Source: Xanthomonas hortorum
GTDB lineage: Bacteria > Pseudomonadota > Gammaproteobacteria > Xanthomonadales > Xanthomonadaceae
Assembly: GCF_024339125.1 (NCBI RefSeq)
Contig: NZ_CP101417.1
Coordinates: 4,909,001-4,973,000, forward strand
Reading direction: 5' to 3'
Length of the DNA: 64,000 nt
Program-made: the position numbers and the translations under genes
In this document: in pieces, positions 55,000-64,000 of the stretch
How the letters are laid out: each line of letters starts with the position of its first letter
Position numbering within the stretch: the stretch's first letter is position 1
The notes under the pieces: model-generated
Database searches by the model: none
Seen by the model: the letters and a program-made list of their open reading frames with translations, nothing else
Told to the model about the DNA's origin: nothing

Positions 55000-56091
55000 T
55001 CAGCGGTTGCGCAGCAGGTCGCCGTAGACCACGCAATCGCCACCGCTGCGCGCCGGGCCCGGCGCGTCGTACAGCACCAGCCAGCTGGGCGTGTCGCCGG
55101 CGAGATGTTTGGGCAGGTTGCAGATCGCCTCGGCACGGTCGCTGTCGGTGCCATGCGGCAACACCGCCGATTCCAGCAGGTCGTGCTGAAAACGCACCGG
55201 CGCCTGGTTGGCGGCCAGCACAGCACGCGCGTCCGGCCATTTGAACAGGCGGATTTCGCCGTTCAGCACCATGGTCGGCCCGGCCAACAGGTACAGGTCG
55301 TCGCCGGAATAATGCAGGTCGCGGATGCCCAGCCCGCCCAGTTGCAGGAAGTGCTTGCGCAACAGCGTGCCGTCTTCGTCCAGCGGCGCCAGGCGTAGGT
55401 GATCACCATGCGCCTCGACCCGGATTTCCAGCATTGCCGACCAGCCGCGCAGCACCGGCCCACGCAGGCCCAGCAGCAGCCGTTGGCCGTCCACCACGAT
55501 GCCTTCGATATCGAAGCCGTTGTCCTTGCCCGGGATCTTCAGAAACGGGCCGAAATGCGGGTCGTCGGCCAGCAGGTCGGTGAGCTGGCTGTGCTTGGCA
55601 TCGCCCTTGAGTCGCAGCGCGCGACGGCCGTCGGCGGCTTCGCGCACCAACCGTGGCGTGCCGTCGTCGTCGCGCTCGATCGGCAGACAGGCCAGCAGGC
55701 GACGGTTGGCATCGAGTTTGAGCTTGGTCAGGCGCTTGGCGTTTTCGGCATCGTCGCGGCTGCGTTTGGCATTTTTGCGCTTGAGGCCATGCGAGCCGAT
55801 CACCCACAGAAATCCATCCGACAGCGCAATGCCTTCCAGATCCGCCTCCTCGGCCGCCTCGCCCGGCAGATCCAGCAACTCGGCCAGCGCAAAGCTCTGC
55901 CCTTGGCCGAAGCGCAGCGTCTCGCGCTGCACGGGATCGAGCTTGCGCAGCCGATCCACCGCGCAGGCTTCGTCGCCGGCCACCCACAGCCAGTCGTCGG
56001 TGAAGGCCGCGCCGGACAGATTGCTGTGCACCAACGCGCCGGGCGCGAATTCGAGCCGGACGCTGTGCGGAATCAGAGTTTTCTTGGCCAT
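55000..56091 (-). CDS. DUF3616 domain-containing protein
   Basis: The 363-residue protein has repeated blade-like strands such as [20 protein letters not shown] and [20 protein letters not shown], features of DUF3616 proteins. There is no signal peptide or membrane helix. Many Leu-Gly-Leu and Trp-rich strands suggest a beta-propeller-like fold, which is inference. It lies between the gltX and nitrilase genes on the same strand. Confidence 0.82.
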   Translation of the reverse strand: MAKKTLIPHSVRLEFAPGALVHSNLSGAAFTDDWLWVAGDEACAVDRLRKLDPVQRETLRFGQGQSFALAELLDLPGEAAEEADLEGIALSDGFLWVIGSHGLKRKNAKRSRDDAENAKRLTKLKLDANRRLLACLPIERDDDGTPRLVREAADGRRALRLKGDAKHSQLTDLLADDPHFGPFLKIPGKDNGFDIEGIVVDGQRLLLGLRGPVLRGWSAMLEIRVEAHGDHLRLAPLDEDGTLLRKHFLQLGGLGIRDLHYSGDDLYLLAGPTMVLNGEIRLFKWPDARAVLAANQAPVRFQHDLLESAVLPHGTDSDRAEAICNLPKHLAGDTPSWLVLYDAPGPARSGGDCVVYGDLLRNR

Positions 56092-56112
56092 GGGAACCTG
56101 GTGGGTGGTGGG

Positions 56113-56997
56113 TCAGTCGAACGCGGCCAGCTTGGCACGCGCTACGTGAGCGGCCAACTGCCCGTGCCAATCGCGGTCGTTGGCGACCTGCGCGTGTGCG
56201 CGGCTGGCTTCGAAGGCGTCGAAGTCCAGCTCCGCATAGGCCCACACCGCATCGCCGTGCGTCTGCGCCAGCACGCCATCGGCCGGGAAGCCGACATCCA
56301 TCGGCGCGAACACCGCCGCCTCGCCAGTATTGACGTCCAGCACCGGGCTCCACGGCGCCTCGCCGGCGGTGACCGATTGCGCAACGAACACACGATTTTC
56401 CAGCGCGCGCGCCAGGCAGCCGATGCGCACCCGCATCGCGCCGGCGGCGGTGTCGGTGCAGCTGGGCACGATCAACAGCCGCGCACCGGCTTCGTACTGC
56501 GCACGCACCGGCAGCGGAAATTCGCTGTCGTAGCAGATCGCAATCGCTGCGCGCACGCCATCGAGCTCGAACACCTTCAGCGCATCGCCGGGATCGATCA
56601 GCCCGGTGGCCTTTTCGAAGCCGGTGAGTTGCAGTTTGTCTTGCCAACCGTGCCGGCCCTCGGGCGTAAACCAGTCGCTGCGATTACGGTAGCGGCCCTG
56701 GCCCAGGTCCAGCAGAAAGCTGCCGGCAATCAGATGCACCTGATGCTGGCACGCCAATCCGGAAAACAGCTCCAGCCACGGCGCACGCAGCGCCTGGATC
56801 GCCGCCAGCGACTCCGGCAAACCGGCAGAAACCTGCGTGCCGAAGGTTGCGCCAAGCTCCAGCGCCAGATACTCCGGCAGTACCAGCACACGTGCGCCGG
56901 CAGCGGCGGCTTCACTCACCAACGCGGATTGACGCGCGGCGAACGCAGCGAAATCGGCGGGTTTGCCGATCGGATATTTGGCGACGGCGATTTTCAT
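56113..56997 (-). CDS. Carbon-nitrogen hydrolase (nitrilase superfamily)
   Basis: The ATG at 56997 gives MKIAVAKYPIGKPADFAAFA. The 294-residue protein has the nitrilase triad Glu42 (LPEY), Lys121 (GWQDK) and Cys155 (IAICYDSEF). It belongs to the amidase/omega-amidase-like side of the superfamily, hydrolysing C-N bonds of amides or nitriles. The substrate is not evident. It is followed 21 nt later by the DUF3616 gene. Confidence 0.9.
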   Translation of the reverse strand: MKIAVAKYPIGKPADFAAFAARQSALVSEAAAAGARVLVLPEYLALELGATFGTQVSAGLPESLAAIQALRAPWLELFSGLACQHQVHLIAGSFLLDLGQGRYRNRSDWFTPEGRHGWQDKLQLTGFEKATGLIDPGDALKVFELDGVRAAIAICYDSEFPLPVRAQYEAGARLLIVPSCTDTAAGAMRVRIGCLARALENRVFVAQSVTAGEAPWSPVLDVNTGEAAVFAPMDVGFPADGVLAQTHGDAVWAYAELDFDAFEASRAHAQVANDRDWHGQLAAHVARAKLAAFD

Positions 56998-57055
56998 CTG
57001 GTGGCCTTGTTGCGATTGATCGGAAGGTGCGACGTGGCGAGGCGCTCGTTGGCAA

Positions 57056-57658
57056 TCATGACGACACCGCACGCGTCCACACGCTCAAGCTGTGGTCGAT
57101 CTCGCCGTGTTGCAACTCCGCCCATGCCAACTGCACGCGCATCTGCGGTTGCGGCGCATAGCCACGCTTGCGCCAGAACACATCGTTGGGTCGGTAGTCG
57201 GCCGGCTTGCGCGGATCGTCGAGTGCGCGCTCCACGGAGCAAAATGCAGTGAGCGCGAATCGGCCCATAGTGCGTGCATGTGCTTCACGTCGGTCGAAAA
57301 ATGCGTGACCGATCCCCTGCCCGCGATACGCCGGCAGCAACACCGATTCGCCGAAATAGAACACGCTGGCCGGGTCGATGCCGGCCACGCGAAATGGCAC
57401 GTGGAAGGCCTCGCTGTCGTCGAGCAACGGCAAACCGGTAGAGGCACCGATCACCGCATCGCCATCGCGTGCCAGCACGAACACGCTGTCTGGCGAGGCC
57501 GCATACGCAGCCAGATAACCGCGTTCGTAATCGGCATCGCCCTCGTACAGATACGGCCATGCGCGGAACACCGCGATGCGCAGCTGCGCTACCGCATCCA
57601 GATGCGGCAACACGTCCGTGCCGCGCACCGTTTCGACGATCAGGGAGGAACCAGTCAT
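57056..57658 (-). CDS. GNAT family N-acetyltransferase
   Basis: From ATG 57658 the 200-residue protein has the acetyl-CoA loop R-G-Q-G-I-G with preceding VFYFGESVLLPAY, and other GNAT landmarks. It likely acetylates a small molecule or protein amino group; no substrate is evident. Fifty-eight nt separate its stop from the nitrilase gene. Confidence 0.85.
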   Translation of the reverse strand: MTGSSLIVETVRGTDVLPHLDAVAQLRIAVFRAWPYLYEGDADYERGYLAAYAASPDSVFVLARDGDAVIGASTGLPLLDDSEAFHVPFRVAGIDPASVFYFGESVLLPAYRGQGIGHAFFDRREAHARTMGRFALTAFCSVERALDDPRKPADYRPNDVFWRKRGYAPQPQMRVQLAWAELQHGEIDHSLSVWTRAVSS

Positions 57659-57701
57659 GCCTGCATGGTAAGCGAGCCTGACCCGCCTGCCACATCGCGC
57701 C

Positions 57702-58124
57702 TCACCGCAGCCAACGGCCGTTGCCCGGACCCGCCGCATCGGGTTGCTGCCATAGCAGCCACACCGCCGCTTCTTCGGCGGCCAGCAGCACCCCGAGCAG
57801 TGCATCGGTACTGCGCGTCCAATAGCTGCCGTTGTTCAGCCGCTGCCATGGCCCGTAGCTGCGCGTCGGCGCCGTGCCAGGCGGCGCTTTGTGCTGCTGC
57901 GCCGCCTGCAAAAAAACGGCTCCGCCCGTACACAGCGCCTGTGCGGTCGCTGCATGCAGGCGCAGGCCGACCACCCCGCCGCGCCCCTCACGGCCGAGCG
58001 GCAACGCCGACAACGGCGAACATTCCCAACGTTGCAGTGGCGCTGCGGGAAGCAGCGCCACCGTGTCGATCCCGGCGGGCAGCAAACGCTGCGCCCGCCG
58101 GTGTACCTGTGCGTGAGCGAGCAT
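57702..58124 (-). CDS. Hypothetical protein downstream of creD
   Basis: The 140-residue reading frame from ATG 58124 lies seven bases after the creD stop and is probably translated from the same mRNA. It is Ala/Leu-rich, with WERSPLSALPLG-like and WQRLNNGSYWTRSTDALLGV segments; no signal or family is recognised. The creD context suggests an envelope role only indirectly. Confidence 0.65.
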   Translation of the reverse strand: MLAHAQVHRRAQRLLPAGIDTVALLPAAPLQRWECSPLSALPLGREGRGGVVGLRLHAATAQALCTGGAVFLQAAQQHKAPPGTAPTRSYGPWQRLNNGSYWTRSTDALLGVLLAAEEAAVWLLWQQPDAAGPGNGRWLR

Positions 58125-58131
58125 GCCGGCC

Positions 58132-59451
58132 TCAGCGCAGGCTGTTGCCAAGCTCGTACCAATCGAGCTTGCGGGTGACCCACATGATGCTGGCCAGGAT
58201 GCCGAACAGCAGCAACGATCCCATCAGCAGCGCGTTGTCTTCGGAGACCAGCAGGCTGTAGAGCACGCCATACAACGCGGTGAGCATCACCGAGAACCCC
58301 GCCGCGCGTGCCCAGCTGCGCAATACCCCGGACAGATAGAAGAACTGCAGACCGATACACGCAGCGGCCGACACCAGATACGCCTGCCAGAACGCGATGT
58401 GCTCGGAAAGGCTCAACAGCAGCAGGAAGAAGATCGCCAGCGCCAGACCCACCAGCAGGTACTGCAAGGGATGGATCGGCAAGCGCTTGATCAACTCGAA
58501 CAGCACGAACGCCACAAACGTCAGCACCACGAACAGGATGCCGTACTTGCTGGCGCGGTCGGCCTGGGTATACACGTCCACCGGGTCGACCAGGCGCACT
58601 TCCAGCGTATCCAGCGACGATTGGCTGGACTGCAACTGGGTCTGCGCACCGGTGGCCAGCGACGACAGCGACCAGCTGGCATCGAAGCCCTTCGGCCCGA
58701 TGCTCGGCGCGTTCGGCAGGAAGCGGCCGCCGAAGGACGGGTATTGCCAGCTGGAGCGCAAGGCGATCTCGTTGTTGTCGGCGATCGGTGCGATGGCAAG
58801 CCGGCGCGTGCCGTCCAGCACGAACTGCATATCCACCACGTTGCCGTCCTGCACGCGGCCGGCGACCGGGTCGGCCAGCGGGCTCAGTTGGGCATGGATC
58901 CCTGCCGAGCGATCGGCCAATGCGCCTGCGCCGCTTTCCAGTGCCAGCGTGCGTCCATCCACCTGCAGGCGCGGTGTGCCCACCAGCCCGCGCACATCGG
59001 AAATGCCCACCGCCAGGTGCGGCTGGCCATACACGCGGGTCGGCGCGGCGACGTAGTCAAACGGTGCGTACTCGGCATGCAGGGTCGCTTTCCAGGAATA
59101 CACCTGCACGCGATACAGGCCCACTTCGCGCACCGAGGGCACCATCTCGCCGCTGAGTTTCAGGCTGCGCGGGGTCTGCAGCAGCGCGCCTTCGCGCTTG
59201 CGCCACACCTTGCGCTGGTTGCCCTGCTCGTCCGGCTCGGTGACCTGCACGTCTTCGGTATACGGCAGCACCCGCACCGGCGCGATGAACTGCTGCTCGC
59301 CGGCCTTGCTCTGCGCCACCCGCTCCACCGCCTCGTCGCGGTAGCGGGCGCGGTCCTGCACGGCGCCGCGGATCAACAGCAATGGAATCAGCAGCAGCAG
59401 GATCAGCCCGCCGATGGTGGCGAACCGCAACAACAGTTTCAGGGATTTCAT
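58132..59451 (-). CDS. creD: Inner membrane protein CreD
   Basis: The 439-residue protein starts MKSLKLLLRFATIGGLILLL (one TM). A long periplasmic domain follows (VRVLPYTEDVQVTEPDEQGN to WSLSSLATGAQTQ). A four-to-five-helix C-terminal membrane domain contains LPIHPLQYLLVGLALAIFFL, the CreD signature. CreD is the target of CreBC and affects envelope and beta-lactam phenotypes. Palindromic DNA separates it from creC, so it probably has its own promoter with a Cre-tag-like repeat. Confidence 0.92.
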   Translation of the reverse strand: MKSLKLLLRFATIGGLILLLLIPLLLIRGAVQDRARYRDEAVERVAQSKAGEQQFIAPVRVLPYTEDVQVTEPDEQGNQRKVWRKREGALLQTPRSLKLSGEMVPSVREVGLYRVQVYSWKATLHAEYAPFDYVAAPTRVYGQPHLAVGISDVRGLVGTPRLQVDGRTLALESGAGALADRSAGIHAQLSPLADPVAGRVQDGNVVDMQFVLDGTRRLAIAPIADNNEIALRSSWQYPSFGGRFLPNAPSIGPKGFDASWSLSSLATGAQTQLQSSQSSLDTLEVRLVDPVDVYTQADRASKYGILFVVLTFVAFVLFELIKRLPIHPLQYLLVGLALAIFFLLLLSLSEHIAFWQAYLVSAAACIGLQFFYLSGVLRSWARAAGFSVMLTALYGVLYSLLVSEDNALLMGSLLLFGILASIMWVTRKLDWYELGNSLR

Positions 59452-59505
59452 CGGCCATCCTCATTCTTGGAGGTGGCCAGGGTGCGATGTGCCGGTGTGG
59501 AGGGT

Positions 59506-59532
59506 TTGAGGCGAATTTGAAGCGAATGTGAA
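59506..59532 (-). promoter_or_regulatory. Cre-tag-like direct repeat upstream of creD
   Basis: On the minus strand the stretch reads TTCAC-ATTCGC-TTCAA and continues ATTCGC-CTCAA. This gives half-sites spaced 11 bases apart, matching the E. coli Cre tag TTCAC-N6-TTCAC except for the last base of the second half. It lies 66-81 nt upstream of the creD ATG, consistent with CreB activating a creD promoter there. Confidence 0.6.
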
Positions 59533-59572
59533 GTGGGCAATCAGCTGGCGAATCGTCGTGCCTTGCTGCAAT

Positions 59573-60330
59573 TAGAGGGGCTAACAAAAACTGGCAAGCG
59601 CTCGCCTGGGTCGAGGGCGCGGTGCCCTCGCCGATCGCGGGACACGCCGTGAACCCATCCCTGGGGGCTCGGTGGCGGCATCCATGCCGCCACACAGTCC
59701 CGCAATCGGCGAGGACACCGCACCAGACAGGTTGCTGATTGCTTTATTGAGAACAGGACACGGCGCCAGCCAGTTTGCTGGATGCTTTGTTGAAAGCCAT
59801 GACCACCGACCATCTCGACTGGTCCTTGCCCGCCCACCGTCGCGGGACCTTACGCGGCATGGATGCCGCGTAAGAGCTTACAAGGACGTACTTGCAGCGT
59901 GTCCCGCGATGGTGGGCGGGCAAGGCCCTGCAGCAAACCCGCAGCATCGAGGGCGCGGTGCCCTCACCGCTCGCGGGACACGCCGCAAGTACGTCCATGT
60001 AGGCTCGGTGGCGGCATCCATGCCGCCACACGGTCCCGCAATCGGTGAGGACACCGCGCCAGAGAGTTCGTCGGTAGTTTGATGAAAGCCTACCTGTTGA
60101 TCGCGTTGCGTTTTGCGTTGCGAAGCTGATGGGCCGCAGCGTTGTCCAAATAACACACCATGCTTTGCTTGCAACCATGCGCACCGACCATCTCCACTGG
60201 TCCTTGCCCGCCCACCGTCGCGGGACCTTACGCGGCATGGATGCCGCGTAAGAGCTTACAAGGACGTACTTGCAGCGTGTCCCGCGACGGTGGGCGGGCA
60301 AGGGCCCTGCAGCCAGGCCGCAGATCAGCC
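59573..60330. repeat. Composite palindromic element 4 (B-A-B-A)
   Basis: This double copy has B1 (59621-59719; core altered to gtgaacccatccctgggg), A1 (59821-59927), B2 (59957-60055) and A2 (60199-60306). The left terminus tagaggggctaacaaaaa starts at 59573. The right terminus cagatcagcc overlaps the creC stop codon at 60325-60327. It occupies the whole creC-creD gap and so splits what is a contiguous operon in other bacteria. Confidence 0.85.
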
Positions 60331-61773
60331 AGCTGGCAGCCGCAACGTCGCCACCGCGCCGCCGCCCTCGCGATTGCCCAGCGCTACTTCGCCGCCATGC
60401 AGGCGCGCAACTTCCCGCACGAACGGCAAGCCAAGCCCGGAACTGCGTTGACCGGTCTGCGGGCGGGCCAGCGAGTAGAAGCGTTCGAACACCCGCTCAA
60501 GCGCGTAATCCGGCACTCCGCTGCCGCGGTCTTGCACCGACACCTGCAATTTTTCAGCGTGCAATTGCGTGCAAAAGTGCACGGTGCTGCCTTCCGGCGA
60601 AAACGCGATGGCGTTTTCCAGCAGATTGATCAGCGCCTGGCGCAGCAGAAACCCGTCGCCGAGCACGTAGTACTCGCGCGCTGCATCAGATGCGACATCG
60701 ATTTCCACCCGCACGCCGGCCGCTGTCGCGCGTGGCAGCACGGCATCCACTGCTGCCTGCAGCAAGCCAGCCACCGCGATGCGCTCGCGCTTTTGCAACC
60801 AACCGTGCTGCTCCACCTCGGCCAGTGCCAGCAGCTTGTCGATGGTCTCGGTCAGCCGCAGCTCCTGCGCGCGGATGCTGGCGACGAAGTGCTGGCGATC
60901 GGCTTCCGGCAATGGCTCGGCCAACAGCTCGGACGCACCACGGATTGCCGCCAGCGGGCTCTTCATCTCGTGCGTCAGCGACTGCACGTACTGCTCCACG
61001 TAGGCCTTGCCTTCCAGCTTGCGACGCATGCTTTCCAGCGCCTGGCCCAGGTCGCCGATTTCATCGCCGCGCGGTTTGGGCGGCGGCACCGGAATGCCCG
61101 CACTCACCGCCTGCGCGTAGCGATTGAGCCGGCCAATGCCGCGCATCAGCCACCAGGTCATCAAGATGCCGATCAATGCGGAAATGCCGATCAACCAGGC
61201 CCCGCGCTGCAAAATATTGCGCTGGCTGGCCTCGATAAACGGGTCGATGCTGCGATTGGGCTGGGCCAGCGTCAGTACGCCGATCAATTGGTTCGCATCG
61301 TTCGGTGCGTAGATCGGCGCAGCCACATGCATCACCGTGGCGGTCGGGTCGCCATCGACCTCGGGGCTGGAGCGCGCGCCGTATTCGCCGCGCAAGGTGC
61401 GATAGACATCGTTCCAGCGCGAGTTGTCGCGGCCCACGTCGCGACCCAGCGAATCGAACACCACCACGCCGCGTGCATCGGTCACGGTGACGCGGTACGC
61501 CACGTCGTTCTTGCGGAACCGCCATACCCAGGCCTTGGGATCGCGCTGCTGCGCCTGTGCCACGTTGCGCGCAAAGCTGCCGGTGGCGATGGTGCCGTCG
61601 GCCAATTCGCCGCTGGCCATTTCCGCCAGCACATTGGCCGCATCCACCAGCGTGGATTCCATCGCCTGGCGCACGCCCGGTTTGACCTCGTTGACGAACA
61701 CCCGCATCACGAAGAACGCGGCCAACCCGACGATCAGAAAGAAGCCCAGGAACAGCTTGAGACCGAGCCGCAT
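60325..61773 (-). CDS. creC: Sensor histidine kinase CreC
   Basis: The 482-residue kinase has two membrane helices (about 5-28 and 190-210), a periplasmic sensor between them, a HAMP-like segment (RGIGRLNRYAQAVSAG), an H-box with His268 (SLTHEMKSPLAAIRGA), and N/G boxes (LLENAIAF, DRGSGVPD, SGLGLPFV). It matches CreC, the inner-membrane sensor of the CreBC system. Its TGA stop lies within the terminus of palindromic element 4. Confidence 0.92.
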   Translation of the reverse strand: MRLGLKLFLGFFLIVGLAAFFVMRVFVNEVKPGVRQAMESTLVDAANVLAEMASGELADGTIATGSFARNVAQAQQRDPKAWVWRFRKNDVAYRVTVTDARGVVVFDSLGRDVGRDNSRWNDVYRTLRGEYGARSSPEVDGDPTATVMHVAAPIYAPNDANQLIGVLTLAQPNRSIDPFIEASQRNILQRGAWLIGISALIGILMTWWLMRGIGRLNRYAQAVSAGIPVPPPKPRGDEIGDLGQALESMRRKLEGKAYVEQYVQSLTHEMKSPLAAIRGASELLAEPLPEADRQHFVASIRAQELRLTETIDKLLALAEVEQHGWLQKRERIAVAGLLQAAVDAVLPRATAAGVRVEIDVASDAAREYYVLGDGFLLRQALINLLENAIAFSPEGSTVHFCTQLHAEKLQVSVQDRGSGVPDYALERVFERFYSLARPQTGQRSSGLGLPFVREVARLHGGEVALGNREGGGAVATLRLPAG

Positions 61774-61821
61774 GTCAGGCCTTGGTTGGGATAAGAACGC
61801 GACGCATGCACTCGGCCATGG

Positions 61822-62514
61822 CTACAGCTCCAGCGCGTAGCCAAGGCCACGGTGGGTGCGGATCGGGTCGGCCGGCACGCCGGCCTGGCGCAGCTTGCCG
61901 CGCAGCGTCTTGATATGGGTATCGACGGTGCGGTCGGCGCTGTCGGCGCTGGCATCCCAGCCGCGGTCCATCAGTTGCGCGCGGCTGAGGATCGCGCCGG
62001 GGCGCTGCAACAATGCCGACAGCAGCGCGTATTCGTAGCGGGTCAGCGGCAGCAGCGCCTCGCCGTAGCGGATGCGGCTGCCCTCGCGATCGATCGCAAA
62101 CGCGCCGTGCGGCTGCCAGCCCGCCTCCGCGACTGCGGCCACGTTGCGGCGACGCAGCCGCGCGCGCACCCGCGCCACCAGCTCGCGCGGAGAGAACGGC
62201 TTGGCCATGTAGTCGTCGGCGCCCAGCTCGAAGCCGAGCACGCGGTCGATCTCGTCGTTGCGCGCGGTCAAAAAGATCACCGGCACGTCGCTGAAACTGC
62301 GCAGCGCGCGGCACACTTCGAAGCCGTTGATGTCCGGCAGGCCCACGTCCAGCACCACCACATCGGCCGGGTCGGCGCGCAGGCGCGCCAACGCGTCGCG
62401 GCCCAGCAGGCAATGCTCGGGCGCATAGCCTTCGCTGCGCAGCGCGTACAGCACGGTATCGGCAATGGCGGCTTCGTCTTCGACGACGAGCACGCGGGCG
62501 GGGGACTCGGACAT
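61822..62514 (-). CDS. creB: Response regulator CreB
   Basis: From ATG 62514 (MSESPARVLVVEDEAAIADT) the 230-residue regulator has a receiver domain with phospho-acceptor Asp56 and signalling Lys105 (MAKPF). The OmpR-type winged helix follows (LTRYEYALLSALLQRPGAIL, then THRGLGYALEL). It likely binds Cre-tag sequences and activates creD. The creC start is 48 nt downstream on the same strand. Confidence 0.92.
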   Translation of the reverse strand: MSESPARVLVVEDEAAIADTVLYALRSEGYAPEHCLLGRDALARLRADPADVVVLDVGLPDINGFEVCRALRSFSDVPVIFLTARNDEIDRVLGFELGADDYMAKPFSPRELVARVRARLRRRNVAAVAEAGWQPHGAFAIDREGSRIRYGEALLPLTRYEYALLSALLQRPGAILSRAQLMDRGWDASADSADRTVDTHIKTLRGKLRQAGVPADPIRTHRGLGYALEL

Positions 62515-62560
62515 GGCGCGCAGCATAGCCGCATGCTGGCGCGGCCCGTACACTGCCGCG

Positions 62561-63469
62561 ATGAACTATCGCCACGCCTTCCATGCCGGCAACCATGCCG
62601 ACGTGCTCAAGCACATCGCCTTGCTGGCGCTGATCGACACCCTCAAGCGCAAGGACACCCCGTTCTTCGTGCTCGATACCCACGCCGGGCGCGGGCGCTA
62701 CCAGCTCGGTGGCGAAGAGAGCCGCAAGACCAACGAGGCCGATGCCGGGGTGATGCGGCTGATGGCCGAGTCGACCCTGCCCGAGGTGGTCGAGCGCTAT
62801 CTGCGCGCGGTGCAGGCCGACAACCAGACCGTCGCCCGCCCGTCCACACCCGGCCAGAAACCGGCGCGGCCCACCGCCGGCATCCAGATCAACCACTACC
62901 CCGGCTCGCCATTGCTGGCCGCGCAAGCGCTGCGCGAGCAGGACCGCATGGCGTTCTGCGAGTTGCAACCGGAAGAGGCCGAGGCGCTCAAGCGCCTGTT
63001 CGCCAAGGACAGCCGCGTGCGCGTGCATGCCGGCGATGGCTATGAGGCGATTCGCGCCTTCGTGCCGCCACGCGCGGGCGAGACCAAGATCGGCCGCGGG
63101 CTGGTGCTGATCGACCCGCCGTACGAGTCACAGGAGGCCGAGTACCCGCAGGTCATCCACAGCGTGCGCGAAACCCTGGCGCGCTGGCCGCAGGCGATGT
63201 GCATGGTGTGGTACCCGATCAAACTGCGCCGCAGCCTGCAGCCGTTCATGCGCAAGGCCGCCACGCTGCCGGCCAAGTCGGTACTGGTGGCCGAGCTGCA
63301 GGTGCGCCCGGACGACTCGCCGCTGCGCCTGACCGGCAGCGGGCTGCTGATCGTCAACGCGCCGTGGCAGTTCGACCAGGTGCTGGCGCCTGCGCTGCCG
63401 GTGCTGAAGAAGCACCTCGGCGAGGCCGGTGCCTCGACCCGGCTGGAATGGCTGCGCCAGGACGCCTGA
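62561..63469 (+). CDS. rlmJ: 23S rRNA (adenine-N6) methyltransferase RlmJ
   Basis: From ATG 62561 the 302-residue protein begins [20 protein letters not shown], the RlmJ hallmark, and has the N6-methyltransferase motif D-P-P-Y (LVLIDPPYE) and a SAM motif ([15 protein letters not shown]). RlmJ methylates A2030 of 23S rRNA. It is divergent from creB. Confidence 0.94.
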   Translation: MNYRHAFHAGNHADVLKHIALLALIDTLKRKDTPFFVLDTHAGRGRYQLGGEESRKTNEADAGVMRLMAESTLPEVVERYLRAVQADNQTVARPSTPGQKPARPTAGIQINHYPGSPLLAAQALREQDRMAFCELQPEEAEALKRLFAKDSRVRVHAGDGYEAIRAFVPPRAGETKIGRGLVLIDPPYESQEAEYPQVIHSVRETLARWPQAMCMVWYPIKLRRSLQPFMRKAATLPAKSVLVAELQVRPDDSPLRLTGSGLLIVNAPWQFDQVLAPALPVLKKHLGEAGASTRLEWLRQDA

Positions 63470-63661
63470 GTCATCGGGGCCGGGCGCCCTACGCGCCGGC
63501 AACCGCAGCTGCATACTCACGACTGGATCACGGTATCGCTCGGTACAGTGATGTGGGAAGCACTGCCACCCTCCAAACGGCCCCCAGCGGCGCACCGGAT
63601 TCATTCACGGTTGTGCGCTGGGCTGGTGCCAGAATCTTCCGATCTTTAAGGAACACCGGTC

Positions 63662-64000
63662 ATGGCCATTCGCAATCGCATGCCTCCCTGGCATGAAAAC
63701 TTCAGTCTGCCCAATGGCCGCACCCTTCTGCTCCGACCGATCCGTCCCGAGGACGGTCCGCCGCTGCAGGGGGCTTTCAGCCTGTTGGGACCGGAGGAAA
63801 TCCGCGAGCGCTTCGTGCGCTCCTCCGCCGAAATCACGCCGGAGATGGTGCAGCGCCTGACCCATCCCAATCCCAAGAGCGAGATCGTGCTGGTCGCCGC
63901 CGAGCAGTTGCCGCCGGGCGAGGCGCTGGTTGGGGCAGTCGCGCGCGCAGCGCTGGTGCCGGGCACCCGCCAGGCCGAGTACACCATTCTGGTCAGCAGC
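63662..64000 (+). CDS. GNAT acetyltransferase, 3' part beyond window
   Basis: The open frame runs from ATG 63662 (after ctttaaggaacaccggtc) to the window edge, 113 codons. NFSLPNGRTLLLRPIRPEDG and FVRSSAEITPEMVQRLTHP resemble the C-terminal GNAT domain of acetyl-CoA synthetase-linked protein acetyltransferases (Pat-like). The catalytic loop lies beyond the window. Confidence 0.75.
   Translation, partial: MAIRNRMPPWHENFSLPNGRTLLLRPIRPEDGPPLQGAFSLLGPEEIRERFVRSSAEITPEMVQRLTHPNPKSEIVLVAAEQLPPGEALVGAVARAALVPGTRQAEYTILVSS

Noticed and set aside
52989-55244. Plus-strand open frame of 751 codons over zur and gltX
   Set aside because: It is antisense to gltX and zur, both with unmistakable signatures.

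Overview
The window comes from a high-GC gammaproteobacterium, almost certainly a plant-associated Xanthomonas. The evidence is the strong GC-rich codon use, secreted TonB-dependent receptors, a nucleotide pyrophosphatase/phosphodiesterase whose motif spacing fits the structurally characterised X. citri enzyme, a creBCD-type locus, and family-typical gene content throughout. It is ordinary chromosome: no rRNA, tRNA, CRISPR array, prophage or transposase gene was found. LAYOUT. 1-15.7 kb is housekeeping and signalling: a partial CPA2 antiporter, rraA plus a serine hydrolase, a DUF72 protein, an EamA exporter, a GAF-GGDEF protein, rluF, a PAS-GGDEF-EAL protein, a DEAD-box helicase, an ECF sigma factor with a membrane partner, an S4 RNA-binding protein, and a UbiH-type hydroxylase. 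15.8-23.6 kb holds a MAPEG protein, a ClpP-like lipoprotein, the alkylation-repair pair alkA-ogt, the phosphodiesterase, clcA and an extended Thx ribosomal protein. 23.7-31 kb is envelope transport: a divergent MerC-like protein / ZnuD-like receptor pair, each gene preceded by a Zur-box-like palindrome, then a MarR-MFS pair and a second TonB receptor. 31.9-36.8 kb contains two tandem copies of a two-gene module (kexin-like S8 protease with P domain, plus a small secreted partner). 36.9-45 kb holds a frameshifted aldo/keto reductase with an MFS exporter and LysR regulator, then a cupin/LysR pair and an intact aldo/keto reductase. 45-52.5 kb is a tripartite RND efflux operon with a TetR gene at each end. 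52.5-63.5 kb holds gltX-zur, a nitrilase, acetyltransferases, the creB-creC-creD signalling locus and rlmJ; a truncated GNAT gene ends the window. REGULATORY LINKS. The zur gene (53.0 kb) probably acts on the Zur-like boxes at 24.2-24.3 kb. CreB probably acts on a Cre-tag-like repeat in front of creD. MOST UNUSUAL STRUCTURE. Four loci (40.35-41.0, 43.45-43.93, 52.53-52.99 and 59.57-60.33 kb) carry composite palindromic elements. They are built from two module types of constant length, A (108 bp) and B (99 bp), which share an inner core but have different outer arms; the best-preserved copies are flanked by short inverted repeats related to TAGAGCGGCTRA. They lie at gene 3' ends, usually between convergent genes, and some termini overlap stop codons. 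They carry no transposase and look like a non-autonomous mobile or REP-like family with possible terminator activity. The duplicated protease/partner modules and the Zur-linked MerC/receptor pair are the next most interesting items.
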